A DNA stretch of 64,000 bases from CAYNSB01 sp964399625 (lineage in GTDB: Bacteria; Planctomycetota; Phycisphaerae; Phycisphaerales; UBA1924), in assembly GCA_964399625.1 (NCBI GenBank), contig CAYNSB010000005.1, positions 1 through 64,000 of the forward strand, in the 5' to 3' direction. The notes beneath the pieces are model-generated. The model worked only from the letters and a program-made list of their open reading frames with translations. It had not been told where the DNA came from and made no database searches. Each line of letters starts with the position of its first letter. Position 1 is the stretch's first letter. Shown one piece after another: positions 10,514 through 17,891 of the stretch. The translations under genes were made by a program, and so were the position numbers.

Positions 10514-11206
10514 TCACATGTGCCCTTCCGCGAGTCGATCGCGGATGAGTCTCGCCATCTCCCGCGCGGCCATCGCCCGATGGCTCCGGGCGTTCTTCTC
10601 TTCGGGGCTCAGTTCGGCGCTCGTGCGTGTCTCCGGAGCGGGCAGAAGGAACAGCGGGTCGTATCCGAAGCCGTTGCTCCCGCGTGGCACGTCGCCGGGA
10701 AGGCCGATCCGCCCCTCGAACGTGCCGCGGGCGATGGCGATCACCCCGGTACCCACCGGCTCGGCCAGCACCATCACGCACACGAATCGCGCCGCCCTCT
10801 CGTGGAGCGGAACACCCTCGAGCTCGCGCATCACCCGCGCGATGTTCGCCGCGTCGCGCTGAGCGCGGGTCGCCCCGGTCTCGCGCCCATCGCTCGCGTA
10901 ATGCGATGAGATGACGCCCGGGCGGCCGTCCAACGCGTCGATCTCCAAGCCCGAGTCGTCCGCGAGACAGATGTGGCCGGTTTGCCGCGCATAGGCGAGG
11001 GCCTTGATCGTCGCGTTCTGCTCGAACGTCGTGCCGGTCTCCTGCGGTTCGGCGAACGGGCCGCCGGCAACCTCATTCAGCCCGATCGTGCGTATCCCGC
11101 ACTCCGCGAGGATGGCACGCAGCTCCTCGATCTTGTGCGGGTTGCCGGTCGCAAGAACGACGGGCTCGCGTCGAAGGGCACGGATGGCGGAATCGGGCGT
11201 GGGCAC
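10514..11206 (-). CDS. rdgB: RdgB/HAM1 non-canonical purine NTP pyrophosphatase
   Basis: A 230-residue protein that hydrolyses ITP, dITP and XTP to monophosphates and so keeps deaminated purines out of nucleic acids. The family signature VLATGNPHKIEEL is at about residues 16-28, followed by ETGTTFEQNATIKA and ADDSGLEIDAL, with SNGFGYDPLF and ELSPEEKNARSHR near the C-terminus. These supply the nucleotide and magnesium sites. I chose the GTG at 11206 because TATCCT (11213-11218) lies exactly 6 nt upstream, suggesting a leaderless transcript; no ATG fits. It is divergent from the PfkB gene, and the two -10 hexamers overlap. Confidence 0.93.
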   Translation of the reverse strand: MPTPDSAIRALRREPVVLATGNPHKIEELRAILAECGIRTIGLNEVAGGPFAEPQETGTTFEQNATIKALAYARQTGHICLADDSGLEIDALDGRPGVISSHYASDGRETGATRAQRDAANIARVMRELEGVPLHERAARFVCVMVLAEPVGTGVIAIARGTFEGRIGLPGDVPRGSNGFGYDPLFLLPAPETRTSAELSPEEKNARSHRAMAAREMARLIRDRLAEGHM

Positions 11207-11212
11207 GCGCCA

Positions 11213-11218
11213 AGGATA
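11213..11218 (-). promoter_or_regulatory. -10-like hexamer, leaderless geometry, rdgB
   Basis: TATCCT lies 6 nt upstream of the GTG start of rdgB with no ribosome site between. It overlaps by two bases the TAGGGT (11217-11222) that probably serves the divergent PfkB gene. Confidence 0.5.
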
Positions 11219-11245
11219 GGGTTTCTCGCTGGAAAGGCGTGCCCC

Positions 11246-12418
11246 ATGCCGAATCGCAATCAGATCGCCTGCGCCGCCGCGGACGCGCTCGAACGTGCCC
11301 CAACCCTTCCGCCCGCGCTCGTGGGCTTCGACGGCTTCATCGATTCGATCATCGATGTCGTCGATCAGCGCCGCGACATGACGTCCTCGGGCTACACGCG
11401 GATCGCGTCGATCCCCGCGTTTGCCACGCGGGTCGCCTCCGCTGCGGGAAAGTCGGCGAATCTGGAGCTGGTCGTCAAGGAAGAGCGGTTCGGCGGCAAC
11501 GGGCCGCTGATGGCCGGAGCGTTGGGCGCCGCGGGATGCGCGACGACGTACGTCGGCGCGGTGGGCAGGCCCGACGCGCCCGCGGAGCTGCATCCGATCT
11601 ACCGCCCCTTCGCGTCCCTGTGCCGGCGCGTGGTTCCTGTCGCCCCGCCCAGCACGACCGACGCGCTGGAGTTCGAGGACGGCAAGCTCATGCTCGGGCA
11701 GCCCGCGAACGTGCAGCGGGTGACCTGGGAGCGACTGCTGGAGGTGGTGGGGGAGGCGGAGCTGAAGCGACTCATCGGAACGAGCGCGATCATCGGCATC
11801 GTGAACTGGACGATGATGGGCGGAGTGGAGGGCATCTGGCGCGGGCTCATCGAGGACGTGCTGCCAGCGCTCGCGCCGATGAGCAACCGGCGCGTGTTCA
11901 TCGACCTGGCCGACCCCGCCAAGCGGAGACGCGAGGACATCGCTCACGCGCTGTCGATGCTCCGCGAGATGGATCGCCTCATCCCCGTGACGCTGGGTCT
12001 GAACCTTGCCGAGGCCGAGCAGATCGCCGGCGTTCTGGGCGTGGCTCGCCTGCGCGATCAGGGGGCACGATCGAGCGCGATCGAGGCGATGGCCAACGAC
12101 ATTCGCGGCGCGAGCGACCTCTCCTGCGTCGTGATCCATCCCCGCGAGGGTGCGGCCGCGTCGCTCCGCGCACGCACGGGCGGGAGCGAGTCGGCGTGGT
12201 TCGATGGCCCCTTCGTGCGGAATCCACGGCTCTCGACGGGCGCCGGGGACCACTTCAACGCGGGCTTTGCGCTGGGGCTCTCGCTGGGGCTTGATCTGGC
12301 GTCGGCACTCGCGTTGGGGTGCGCCACGAGCGGCGCCTACGTGCGGGACGCTGAGTCTCCATCGAGGGCGCGCCTGGTCGAGTTCCTGCGCGATCTGCCC
12401 GGGCCCGAGGGCGGCTGA
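11246..12418 (+). CDS. PfkB-family carbohydrate kinase
   Basis: A 390-residue ribokinase-like sugar or nucleoside kinase. FDGFIDSI near residue 25 and FGGNGPLMAGALGAAG at about residue 80 form the substrate side, and STGAGDHFNAGFALG near the C-terminus is the PfkB signature 2 with the catalytic Asp in GAGD. The substrate cannot be told from sequence; ADP-glucose, fructose and ribose kinases share this pattern. ATG 11246 has GGAAAGG 8 nt upstream. It is divergent from rdgB across 39 nt and convergent with the ankyrin gene. The length is longer than ribokinase (about 310) because of inserted helical segments. Confidence 0.88.
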   Translation: MPNRNQIACAAADALERAPTLPPALVGFDGFIDSIIDVVDQRRDMTSSGYTRIASIPAFATRVASAAGKSANLELVVKEERFGGNGPLMAGALGAAGCATTYVGAVGRPDAPAELHPIYRPFASLCRRVVPVAPPSTTDALEFEDGKLMLGQPANVQRVTWERLLEVVGEAELKRLIGTSAIIGIVNWTMMGGVEGIWRGLIEDVLPALAPMSNRRVFIDLADPAKRRREDIAHALSMLREMDRLIPVTLGLNLAEAEQIAGVLGVARLRDQGARSSAIEAMANDIRGASDLSCVVIHPREGAAASLRARTGGSESAWFDGPFVRNPRLSTGAGDHFNAGFALGLSLGLDLASALALGCATSGAYVRDAESPSRARLVEFLRDLPGPEGG

Positions 12419-12427
12419 TCGCGGCGA

Positions 12428-13231
12428 TCACACGCGCGGCGCTCGCACGACCAGCTCGGGATCATGGATCGAGAGCGCCCGAGCGTGCTCCCCTTCGATC
12501 TCGAATCGAATCTCGATCGACGGCACGCCGGCCGGAAAGAACCGGTGCTCGCCGCGGCTGTGCAGCGCCCTCCCACCCTCGCCCGCCTTGGTGATCGTGA
12601 GCTGCCCCTTGTCAAAGGACACACCCAACCGATCGCTGTCGCTCGCTCCGAAGGAGTACATCCCGGCATACGCGCCCGCTTGCTCGGCGGTGAGCGGCAG
12701 CACGACCGGCCCCTGATCGGCGTCGCCCAACTTCTGCAAGTAGTCGTACGTCTCGCGCGCCCGCTCGCCTCCCGCGCGTGCGTGGGCCAGCAGCGTGATG
12801 CAGTGCGGCCCGAGCGTGCGCTGTGCGCCCGGGCTCGCTTCAATGATGGCCCGTACCGCCGCGAGGTTGCCCAGCATCGCCATCGCGAACAGATCCGGGC
12901 GGGCGCCCTTCTCCAGCAAATACTCCGCGATCGCTCGACGCCCCGTGTGCGAAGCAGCGCCCAAGGGCGACTCCCAATCCCCGAAGCCCCAGTCCCACCA
13001 TGCGTTGACGAGCGCCGGGTGGCGATCGACCAGCTCGCGCACGCGCTTCTCATCCCGATGCGCGGCGCCGACTACCTCGCGCACCAATGCCTGGTCTTGC
13101 CGAGGGAATCCCGCCCACAACGTGCCGGGCTCTCTCGATGAAGCCCGCGCCTGGGCGGGGACGGACACGGCCGCGAAGGTCGCCCCTCCAACCCCGGTCA
13201 AGAACATGCGACGCGAAAGGCGAACGTCCAT
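12428..13231 (-). CDS. Tat-exported ankyrin-repeat protein
   Basis: A 267-residue protein. The N-terminus SRRMFLTGVGG is a twin-arginine signal with a hydrophobic stretch ending near PAQARA, so it is probably exported folded. Residues about 50-130 form ankyrin-like repeats (SPLGAASHTGRRAIAEYLLEKGARPDL, then MAMLGNLAAVRAIIEA). The C-terminal 100 residues are a beta-rich segment (AYAGMYSFG, LTITKAGEGG) resembling the small beta domains found beside peptidase and beta-lactamase modules. The function is unknown; ankyrin repeats bind partner proteins. A TAGTATTAT -10-like box lies about 30 nt before the start. It is convergent with the PfkB gene. Confidence 0.85.
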   Translation of the reverse strand: MDVRLSRRMFLTGVGGATFAAVSVPAQARASSREPGTLWAGFPRQDQALVREVVGAAHRDEKRVRELVDRHPALVNAWWDWGFGDWESPLGAASHTGRRAIAEYLLEKGARPDLFAMAMLGNLAAVRAIIEASPGAQRTLGPHCITLLAHARAGGERARETYDYLQKLGDADQGPVVLPLTAEQAGAYAGMYSFGASDSDRLGVSFDKGQLTITKAGEGGRALHSRGEHRFFPAGVPSIEIRFEIEGEHARALSIHDPELVVRAPRV

Positions 13232-13322
13232 GATGCAACTCTCGGTGGGCTCCGCTGCATAATACTAGTCGCACTATGCGCCGCACGATCGATGGCCGTC
13301 CGGCGCCGGAGGGCGCGCGGCC

Positions 13323-13328
13323 TAGACT
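13323..13328 (+). promoter_or_regulatory. -10-like hexamer, leaderless geometry, ALDH7 gene
   Basis: TAGACT is followed by 6 nt and then the ATG at 13335, with no ribosome site. The same hexamer and spacing occurs before the gene at 45799. Confidence 0.55.
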
Positions 13329-13334
13329 GGGCCG

Positions 13335-14876
13335 ATGAACGCCTCCGACGTGCTGCGTGCCGCCGGCCTTTCCGGGCATCCGCGCGTGACCCACGAGCGA
13401 GCCCACGCCGGCGATGCCTCGATTGTGGTCAGCGAGAACCCGGCGAGCGGAATCCCCATCGCGGGGGTGCGATTGGACGACGCCCAGTCGTACGAGCGCG
13501 CCGCCGACGCCAGCGCCCGGGCCTTCCTCGCGTGGCGAAGTGTTCCGGCTCCGGCGCGAGGGCAGCTCGTCCGCGCGATCGCCGACGAGGTCCGCGCCCA
13601 CAAGGAATCGCTGGGAGCGCTCATCTCGCTCGAGGTGGGCAAGATCCTGCCCGAGGGGCTGGGCGAAGTGCAGGAGACGATCGACATCGCGGACTTCGCG
13701 GTGGGTCTCTCGCGCCAGCTCTACGGGCTCACCATGCCCAGCGAGCGCCCGCACCATCGCATCATGGAGCAGTGGCACCCGCTGGGGCCGGTGGGCGTGA
13801 TCACCGCGTTCAACTTCCCGCACGCGGTGTGGGGCTGGAACGCGATGATCGGCGCCGTGTGCGGCGACAGCATCCTCTGGAAGCCGAGCCTGTTCGCGCC
13901 GCTCACCGCGATCGCGACTCACGAGATCGCGCGCCGCGTCGCCGACAAGCACGGGCACCCGGACCTGTTCACGCTCGTCATCGGCCGGGACGACGTGGTG
14001 GGGGAGCGGCTCATCGCCGATGCGCGACTCCCGCTCATCTCCGCGACGGGCTCGTGCCGCATGGGCAAGCGCGTGGGTCAGGTCGTCGCGGGGCGTCTGG
14101 GGCGGTCCATCCTCGAGCTGGGCGGGAACAACGCCGCGATCGTCGCCCCCAGCGCGAACCTCGACCTGGCGATCAGGGCGATCGTGTTCGCGGCCGTGGG
14201 CACCGCGGGGCAGCGCTGCACCACGACGCGTCGATTGATCGTGCACGAGTCGATCGCGGAGCGCGTGATCGAACGCCTCGTTTCGGCTTATCGCTCGATC
14301 CGCCTGGGCGACCCCCTCGCGAATGGGACGCTCGTGGGCCCGTTGATCAGCGCCGCAGCGGTCGAGATGTTCGAGCGCGCGATCGCCACGGCGACGGCGC
14401 AGGGCGGACGCGTGCTCGTGGGGGGCGCCCGCGCGAGCGTGACAGGGCCTGGGGGGGCGGGGCACTTTGTGCAGCCGACGATCATCCGCGCTCCCGGCGG
14501 TGGGGCGGGCAGCAACCTCCCGATCTCGCGCGAGGAGACGTTCGCCCCGATCCTGTACGTCTTCACGTACCGCACCATCGACGAGGCGATCGCCATGAAC
14601 AACGCGGTGCCCCAGGGGCTGTCGTCGGCGATCTTCACCGGGGATCAGCGCGAGGCGGAGCTGTTCACGAGCGCGATCGGGAGCGACTGCGGACTCGCGA
14701 ACGTGAACACGGGCACCAGCGGCGCGGAGATCGGCGGGGCGTTCGGCGGAGAGAAGGAAACGGGCGGCGGGCGCGAGTCCGGGAGCGACGCGTGGAAGGC
14801 ATACATGCGCCGGAGCACGTCTACCATTCATCACGGTCAGGAGTTCGCCTTGGCACAGGGGATCCGCTTTGAGTAG
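13335..14876 (+). CDS. ALDH7-family aldehyde dehydrogenase (alpha-aminoadipic semialdehyde dehydrogenase-like)
   Basis: A 513-residue NAD(P)-dependent aldehyde dehydrogenase. The general-base Glu261 lies in ILELGGNNA and the nucleophile Cys295 in GTAGQRCTTTRR. The C-terminal block SGAEIGGAFGGEKETGGG is the ALDH7 (antiquitin) signature, and the enzyme is close in layout to the L-aminoadipate semialdehyde dehydrogenase of lysine degradation; betaine aldehyde is another known substrate in this family. The start ATG has a TAGACT hexamer 6 nt upstream and no ribosome site. It overlaps rpiA by 8 nt, so the two are co-transcribed, although no pathway obviously joins them. Confidence 0.93.
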   Translation: MNASDVLRAAGLSGHPRVTHERAHAGDASIVVSENPASGIPIAGVRLDDAQSYERAADASARAFLAWRSVPAPARGQLVRAIADEVRAHKESLGALISLEVGKILPEGLGEVQETIDIADFAVGLSRQLYGLTMPSERPHHRIMEQWHPLGPVGVITAFNFPHAVWGWNAMIGAVCGDSILWKPSLFAPLTAIATHEIARRVADKHGHPDLFTLVIGRDDVVGERLIADARLPLISATGSCRMGKRVGQVVAGRLGRSILELGGNNAAIVAPSANLDLAIRAIVFAAVGTAGQRCTTTRRLIVHESIAERVIERLVSAYRSIRLGDPLANGTLVGPLISAAAVEMFERAIATATAQGGRVLVGGARASVTGPGGAGHFVQPTIIRAPGGGAGSNLPISREETFAPILYVFTYRTIDEAIAMNNAVPQGLSSAIFTGDQREAELFTSAIGSDCGLANVNTGTSGAEIGGAFGGEKETGGGRESGSDAWKAYMRRSTSTIHHGQEFALAQGIRFE

Positions 14877-15570
14877 CCAGCCGCCACAGGCCGTTGACGC
14901 TCTCGCCGAGGCCGCCGTCGCCGAGATCAAGAGTGGGATGATCGTGGGACTCGGGACGGGTCGCGCGGCGTCGCGCGGGATCCGGGCCCTGTCCGAGCGC
15001 GTGGCGAACGAGGGGCTCGATGTCCAGTGCGTGCCCACGAGCCACGTGACCGAGACGCTCGCCCGCGCGCTGCAGCTCAAGCTTGCCGACTTCGCGATGC
15101 TCGAGCGTGTGGACTATCTCTTCGATGGGGCCGACGAGGTCGATCCGCAGATGCGCATGCTCAAGGGCGGCGGCGGCGCCATGGTCCGCGAGCGTATGGT
15201 CGCGCGCGTCGCCGATCGACGCGTGTACATCATCGACGAGTCCAAGCTCGTCGATCGCCTCGGCCAGCGCACCACGCTCTCGGTCGCGGTGCTCGCCTTC
15301 GGGCTCGCGTCGGTGCGGGCGCGCCTGCGGGACCTGGGTCTGCACGGCGTCGTGCGCCGCACGCTCGATGGGCACCTCTTCCTGACGGACAACGGGTGCC
15401 TGGTGATCGATGTCACGCTCCCCGATTGCGATGTCGCCGAGCGCGCCGCGGACCTGAACGACATCGCGGGTGTGGTCGATCACGGCATCTTTCTCGATGA
15501 GGCCGACGAGATCATCATCGAAACGCCCAAGGGCCTCGAGCGGATGAAGCGCCAGCACCTTGGAAGATGA
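14869..15570 (+). CDS. rpiA: Ribose-5-phosphate isomerase A
   Basis: A 233-residue enzyme interconverting ribose 5-phosphate and ribulose 5-phosphate in the pentose phosphate pathway. GLGTGRAA (residues 25-32) is the phosphate loop, FDGADEVD and LKGGGGAM carry the catalytic acid and Lys/Gly motifs, and IDESKLVDRLG is the conserved later segment. The start is a TTG at 14869 inside the last codons of the ALDH7 gene, with CAGGGGA upstream; no better start exists. Length is normal for the family (about 220-230). Confidence 0.95.
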   Translation: MSSQPPQAVDALAEAAVAEIKSGMIVGLGTGRAASRGIRALSERVANEGLDVQCVPTSHVTETLARALQLKLADFAMLERVDYLFDGADEVDPQMRMLKGGGGAMVRERMVARVADRRVYIIDESKLVDRLGQRTTLSVAVLAFGLASVRARLRDLGLHGVVRRTLDGHLFLTDNGCLVIDVTLPDCDVAERAADLNDIAGVVDHGIFLDEADEIIIETPKGLERMKRQHLGR

Positions 15571-15787
15571 GTGTCCGCGCTTGCACACGGGACCTGCGTT
15601 GAGGTCGCCGACTTTCTCGGACCTGCCCAAGCACGGCAAAAACAGGCAGTATTGTGTGGATGCGGGCGTTCGTGTCACGATCCCGTGACAGCGCTCTCAA
15701 TCCGCCGTGTTCTCTCTTTCAACGACGCAGTGCGACTAGTAGCATCCCAAAAAGCCGCGGATGAACGCGGTTCAGGGAGGCTAAAAG

Positions 15788-17818
15788 ATGGGCACGTCGA
15801 TGGATCGGGTGCGTCGCCGCCTGGGCGCGGTGCTGTTGACCCTTGGGTGTGGCGCGGCGGCGTCCGCACAAACATACCAAGTCACGGATCTGGGAAGCTA
15901 TCGAGCCGGAATCTCGGCGAGCACGGCGCTGAAGATCTCGGATCGTGGCGAGGTGCTGGGTGTGACGGAGGTTTCGCCCACGGGCGGGGCGCGTCGCCTC
16001 TTCGTGCTCACTCCCACGGGCGGGCCCGTCTCGACGCTCCACCTGAGCAGCGAGTGCTGGGTGGACACGCGCGCCAAGCAGGGCGACGGATGGGGTGAGA
16101 ACCGATTCCAGGACACGACAGGAATGCTGTGGTGGGTCGCGCTGGGCGAGGGACAGGCGCACCTGTGGACGTCGACGTCGGACACGCTCATCGGCGTTCT
16201 TCCCGACGGCACGATCAGCGCGGGCACGGACGTGAACGCGTCGCGCGCGGTTGTCGGATGGTCGGACACGCACGATGCCTCGGGCGATGTCGTCTACCGC
16301 GGGTTCTACTGGACCGCGGCGGCGGGCATGCAGCGTCTGGATCCGCTCCCCGGTCAGGCCCACGCGCAGGCGCTGGGCATCAACGATCGCGGGCAGGTCG
16401 TCGGACGCAGCACCATCGTGCCCTACGGCAACACGGTGCTCTCGCGCCGCCCGCTCACCGAGTCAACGCCGCAGCTCCTGGGTTCGCGCGCCGTGATCTG
16501 GAAGCACGAGCAGCCGGTGGATCTCAACACCCTGTGCCCCAACTCCGGCTGGACGCTGCTCACCGCGGGCGACATCAACAACCTGGGGCAGATCGTCGGC
16601 TGCGGCATCAACCCGCAGGGCAAGATCAGCGCGTACCGCCTCGACCTCACTCTGCAGGACTTCAACGCGGACGGGGTCGTGGACGCGCGCGACTTCGCGA
16701 CGTTCATGCAGGACTTCTCGGTTCAGGCGCAGACCGCGGACGTGACGGCCGAGGGCGAGATCACGCTCGTCGATGCTGTGGAGTTCATCCAGGGCCCGCC
16801 CGCGCCCCAACTGGACACGGAGCAGCAGGCGTTCGCCACGTCGGGCGTGGAACTGGCCCTGATCTATTCCACGTTGCGCGGAGCCTACAGCGCGGAGGAG
16901 TGCCTCCCGGGTTCCGAGCAGCAACCGGACACGAACGAGTGGTACAACTGGCGGTACTCCCCGGGCTGGCCCAACGTGTGGAGCCAGAGGTACAACCCCG
17001 ATTGCCTCGGCTGCAACGGCAACAACCCCGACAATCCGATCAAGCCCAGCGGTCAGCGCGGGTGGCCTGGCGCGGTGCCCGGCGGGCGTCCGACCGACTG
17101 GCCCTACCCGCCGGGACAAGGCGGCCCCGGGGGTGATGGCGCGCCGGGCACGCCGACATCTCTGCCTGGCAACGGCGGTCGCGGTGGCGACGGGTCCGAG
17201 GGCGGGCGCGGTGGCAACGGCGGACGCGGCGGCGATTCCAACGGCCCGCACGATGGCGGCGCCGGCGGTGATGGTGGAGATGGCGGCCCGGACACGGGCG
17301 CAGGCGGCGATGGCGGGCGCGGCGGCGACAACAACTCGAGCGGACGCGGCGGCGCCGGCGGCAATGGAGGCAACGGCGGCGGAAATACCTCCACCAAGGA
17401 CGGCGGCAATGGAGGCAACGGCGGACTCGGTGGCACGGCAGGTCCGGCCGGCGATGGGCGCGGCGGCTCGGGCGGAACCGGAGGCAAGGGTGGCGATGGC
17501 GGCCCGCGCGGCGGCAACGGCGGCAATGGCGGCACCGGGGCGCAGGGCGGCAAGGGAGGCTCCAGCCCAACCGGTGGCAATCAGGGCGGCGACGGCGGGC
17601 GCGGCGGCAACGGCGGCAACGGCCAGTCAGGCGGGTCCAACGGCGGCAACGGTGGACAAGGAGGCGCTGGCGGAACGCCGGGCACCGGTGGCTTCGGCGG
17701 AGGTGGCGGTGACGGCGGGCTCGGGGGCAACGGAAAGGCCCCGGGGCACGGCGGCACCGGAGGAAACGGCGGGGCCGGAACTCCAGCCGGTGGGCACGGA
17801 GCCGGCGGCACACCCTGA
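15788..17818 (+). CDS. Secreted HAF-repeat and dockerin-like protein with a PGRS-like glycine-rich tail
   Basis: A 676-residue exported protein in three parts. After a signal peptide ending at about residue 27 (ASAQ), residues 28-285 carry HAF-type extracellular repeats, seen as KISDRGEVLG, GINDRGQVVG and DINNLGQIVG. Residues about 287-335 hold a dockerin-like EF-hand (QDFNADGVVDARDF) and a degenerate second half. A Cys/Trp/Asn-rich linker (about 340-435) follows, then from about residue 440 to the end a low-complexity tail of GGxGG triplets such as GGNGG and GGDGG, much like the PGRS domain of mycobacterial PE_PGRS proteins. GGGAGG precedes the ATG by 7 nt. Its function is unknown; an adhesive or surface role is inference. 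Confidence 0.88.
   Translation: MGTSMDRVRRRLGAVLLTLGCGAAASAQTYQVTDLGSYRAGISASTALKISDRGEVLGVTEVSPTGGARRLFVLTPTGGPVSTLHLSSECWVDTRAKQGDGWGENRFQDTTGMLWWVALGEGQAHLWTSTSDTLIGVLPDGTISAGTDVNASRAVVGWSDTHDASGDVVYRGFYWTAAAGMQRLDPLPGQAHAQALGINDRGQVVGRSTIVPYGNTVLSRRPLTESTPQLLGSRAVIWKHEQPVDLNTLCPNSGWTLLTAGDINNLGQIVGCGINPQGKISAYRLDLTLQDFNADGVVDARDFATFMQDFSVQAQTADVTAEGEITLVDAVEFIQGPPAPQLDTEQQAFATSGVELALIYSTLRGAYSAEECLPGSEQQPDTNEWYNWRYSPGWPNVWSQRYNPDCLGCNGNNPDNPIKPSGQRGWPGAVPGGRPTDWPYPPGQGGPGGDGAPGTPTSLPGNGGRGGDGSEGGRGGNGGRGGDSNGPHDGGAGGDGGDGGPDTGAGGDGGRGGDNNSSGRGGAGGNGGNGGGNTSTKDGGNGGNGGLGGTAGPAGDGRGGSGGTGGKGGDGGPRGGNGGNGGTGAQGGKGGSSPTGGNQGGDGGRGGNGGNGQSGGSNGGNGGQGGAGGTPGTGGFGGGGGDGGLGGNGKAPGHGGTGGNGGAGTPAGGHGAGGTP
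17107..17815 (+). repeat. Glycine-codon repeat tract (GGCGGnAAC-type) encoding the PGRS-like tail
   Basis: About 700 bases are made of imperfect 6-9 nt units such as GGCGGCAACGGC and GGCGGCGATGGC, all in the frame of the surrounding gene. Units are interrupted by short unique inserts (SNGPHD, NNSSGR, TSTKD). Such tracts commonly change length by slippage, which would alter tail length without breaking the frame. Confidence 0.85.
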
Positions 17819-17856
17819 CGAGCGGGTCCACGGCGAATCATGAAGACTCCTGCGCG

Positions 17857-17884
17857 GCGTACCGCTCTCCCTTGAGCGGTACGC
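17857..17884. promoter_or_regulatory. Perfect 11-bp inverted repeat before fumarylacetoacetase
   Basis: GCGTACCGCTC at 17857-17867 and its exact complement GAGCGGTACGC at 17874-17884 flank a 6-nt loop. The right arm overlaps the -10-like TACGCT (17880-17885) and ends 7 nt from the ATG of fahA. This fits a repressor operator as well as a terminator for the upstream gene; there is no T-run. Confidence 0.5.
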
Positions 17885-17885
17885 T
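17880..17885 (+). promoter_or_regulatory. -10-like hexamer, leaderless geometry, fahA
   Basis: TACGCT is followed by 6 nt and then the ATG at 17892. It overlaps the right arm of an inverted repeat. Confidence 0.4.
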
Positions 17886-17891
17886 TGCGTC

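Noticed and set aside
10517..11300. Long frames opposite rdgB and other genes, for example the 500-residue frames in the 1.9-3.5 kb and 43-46 kb regions on the minus strand.
   Set aside because: They are shadow frames caused by high GC in the third codon position, with His/Arg/Val-rich translations lacking any domain.
17107..17815. Repeated GGC-rich units looked like a CRISPR or tandem repeat array.
   Set aside because: Units are short, in frame and imperfect, and lack unique spacers; they encode the glycine-rich tail of the HAF gene.
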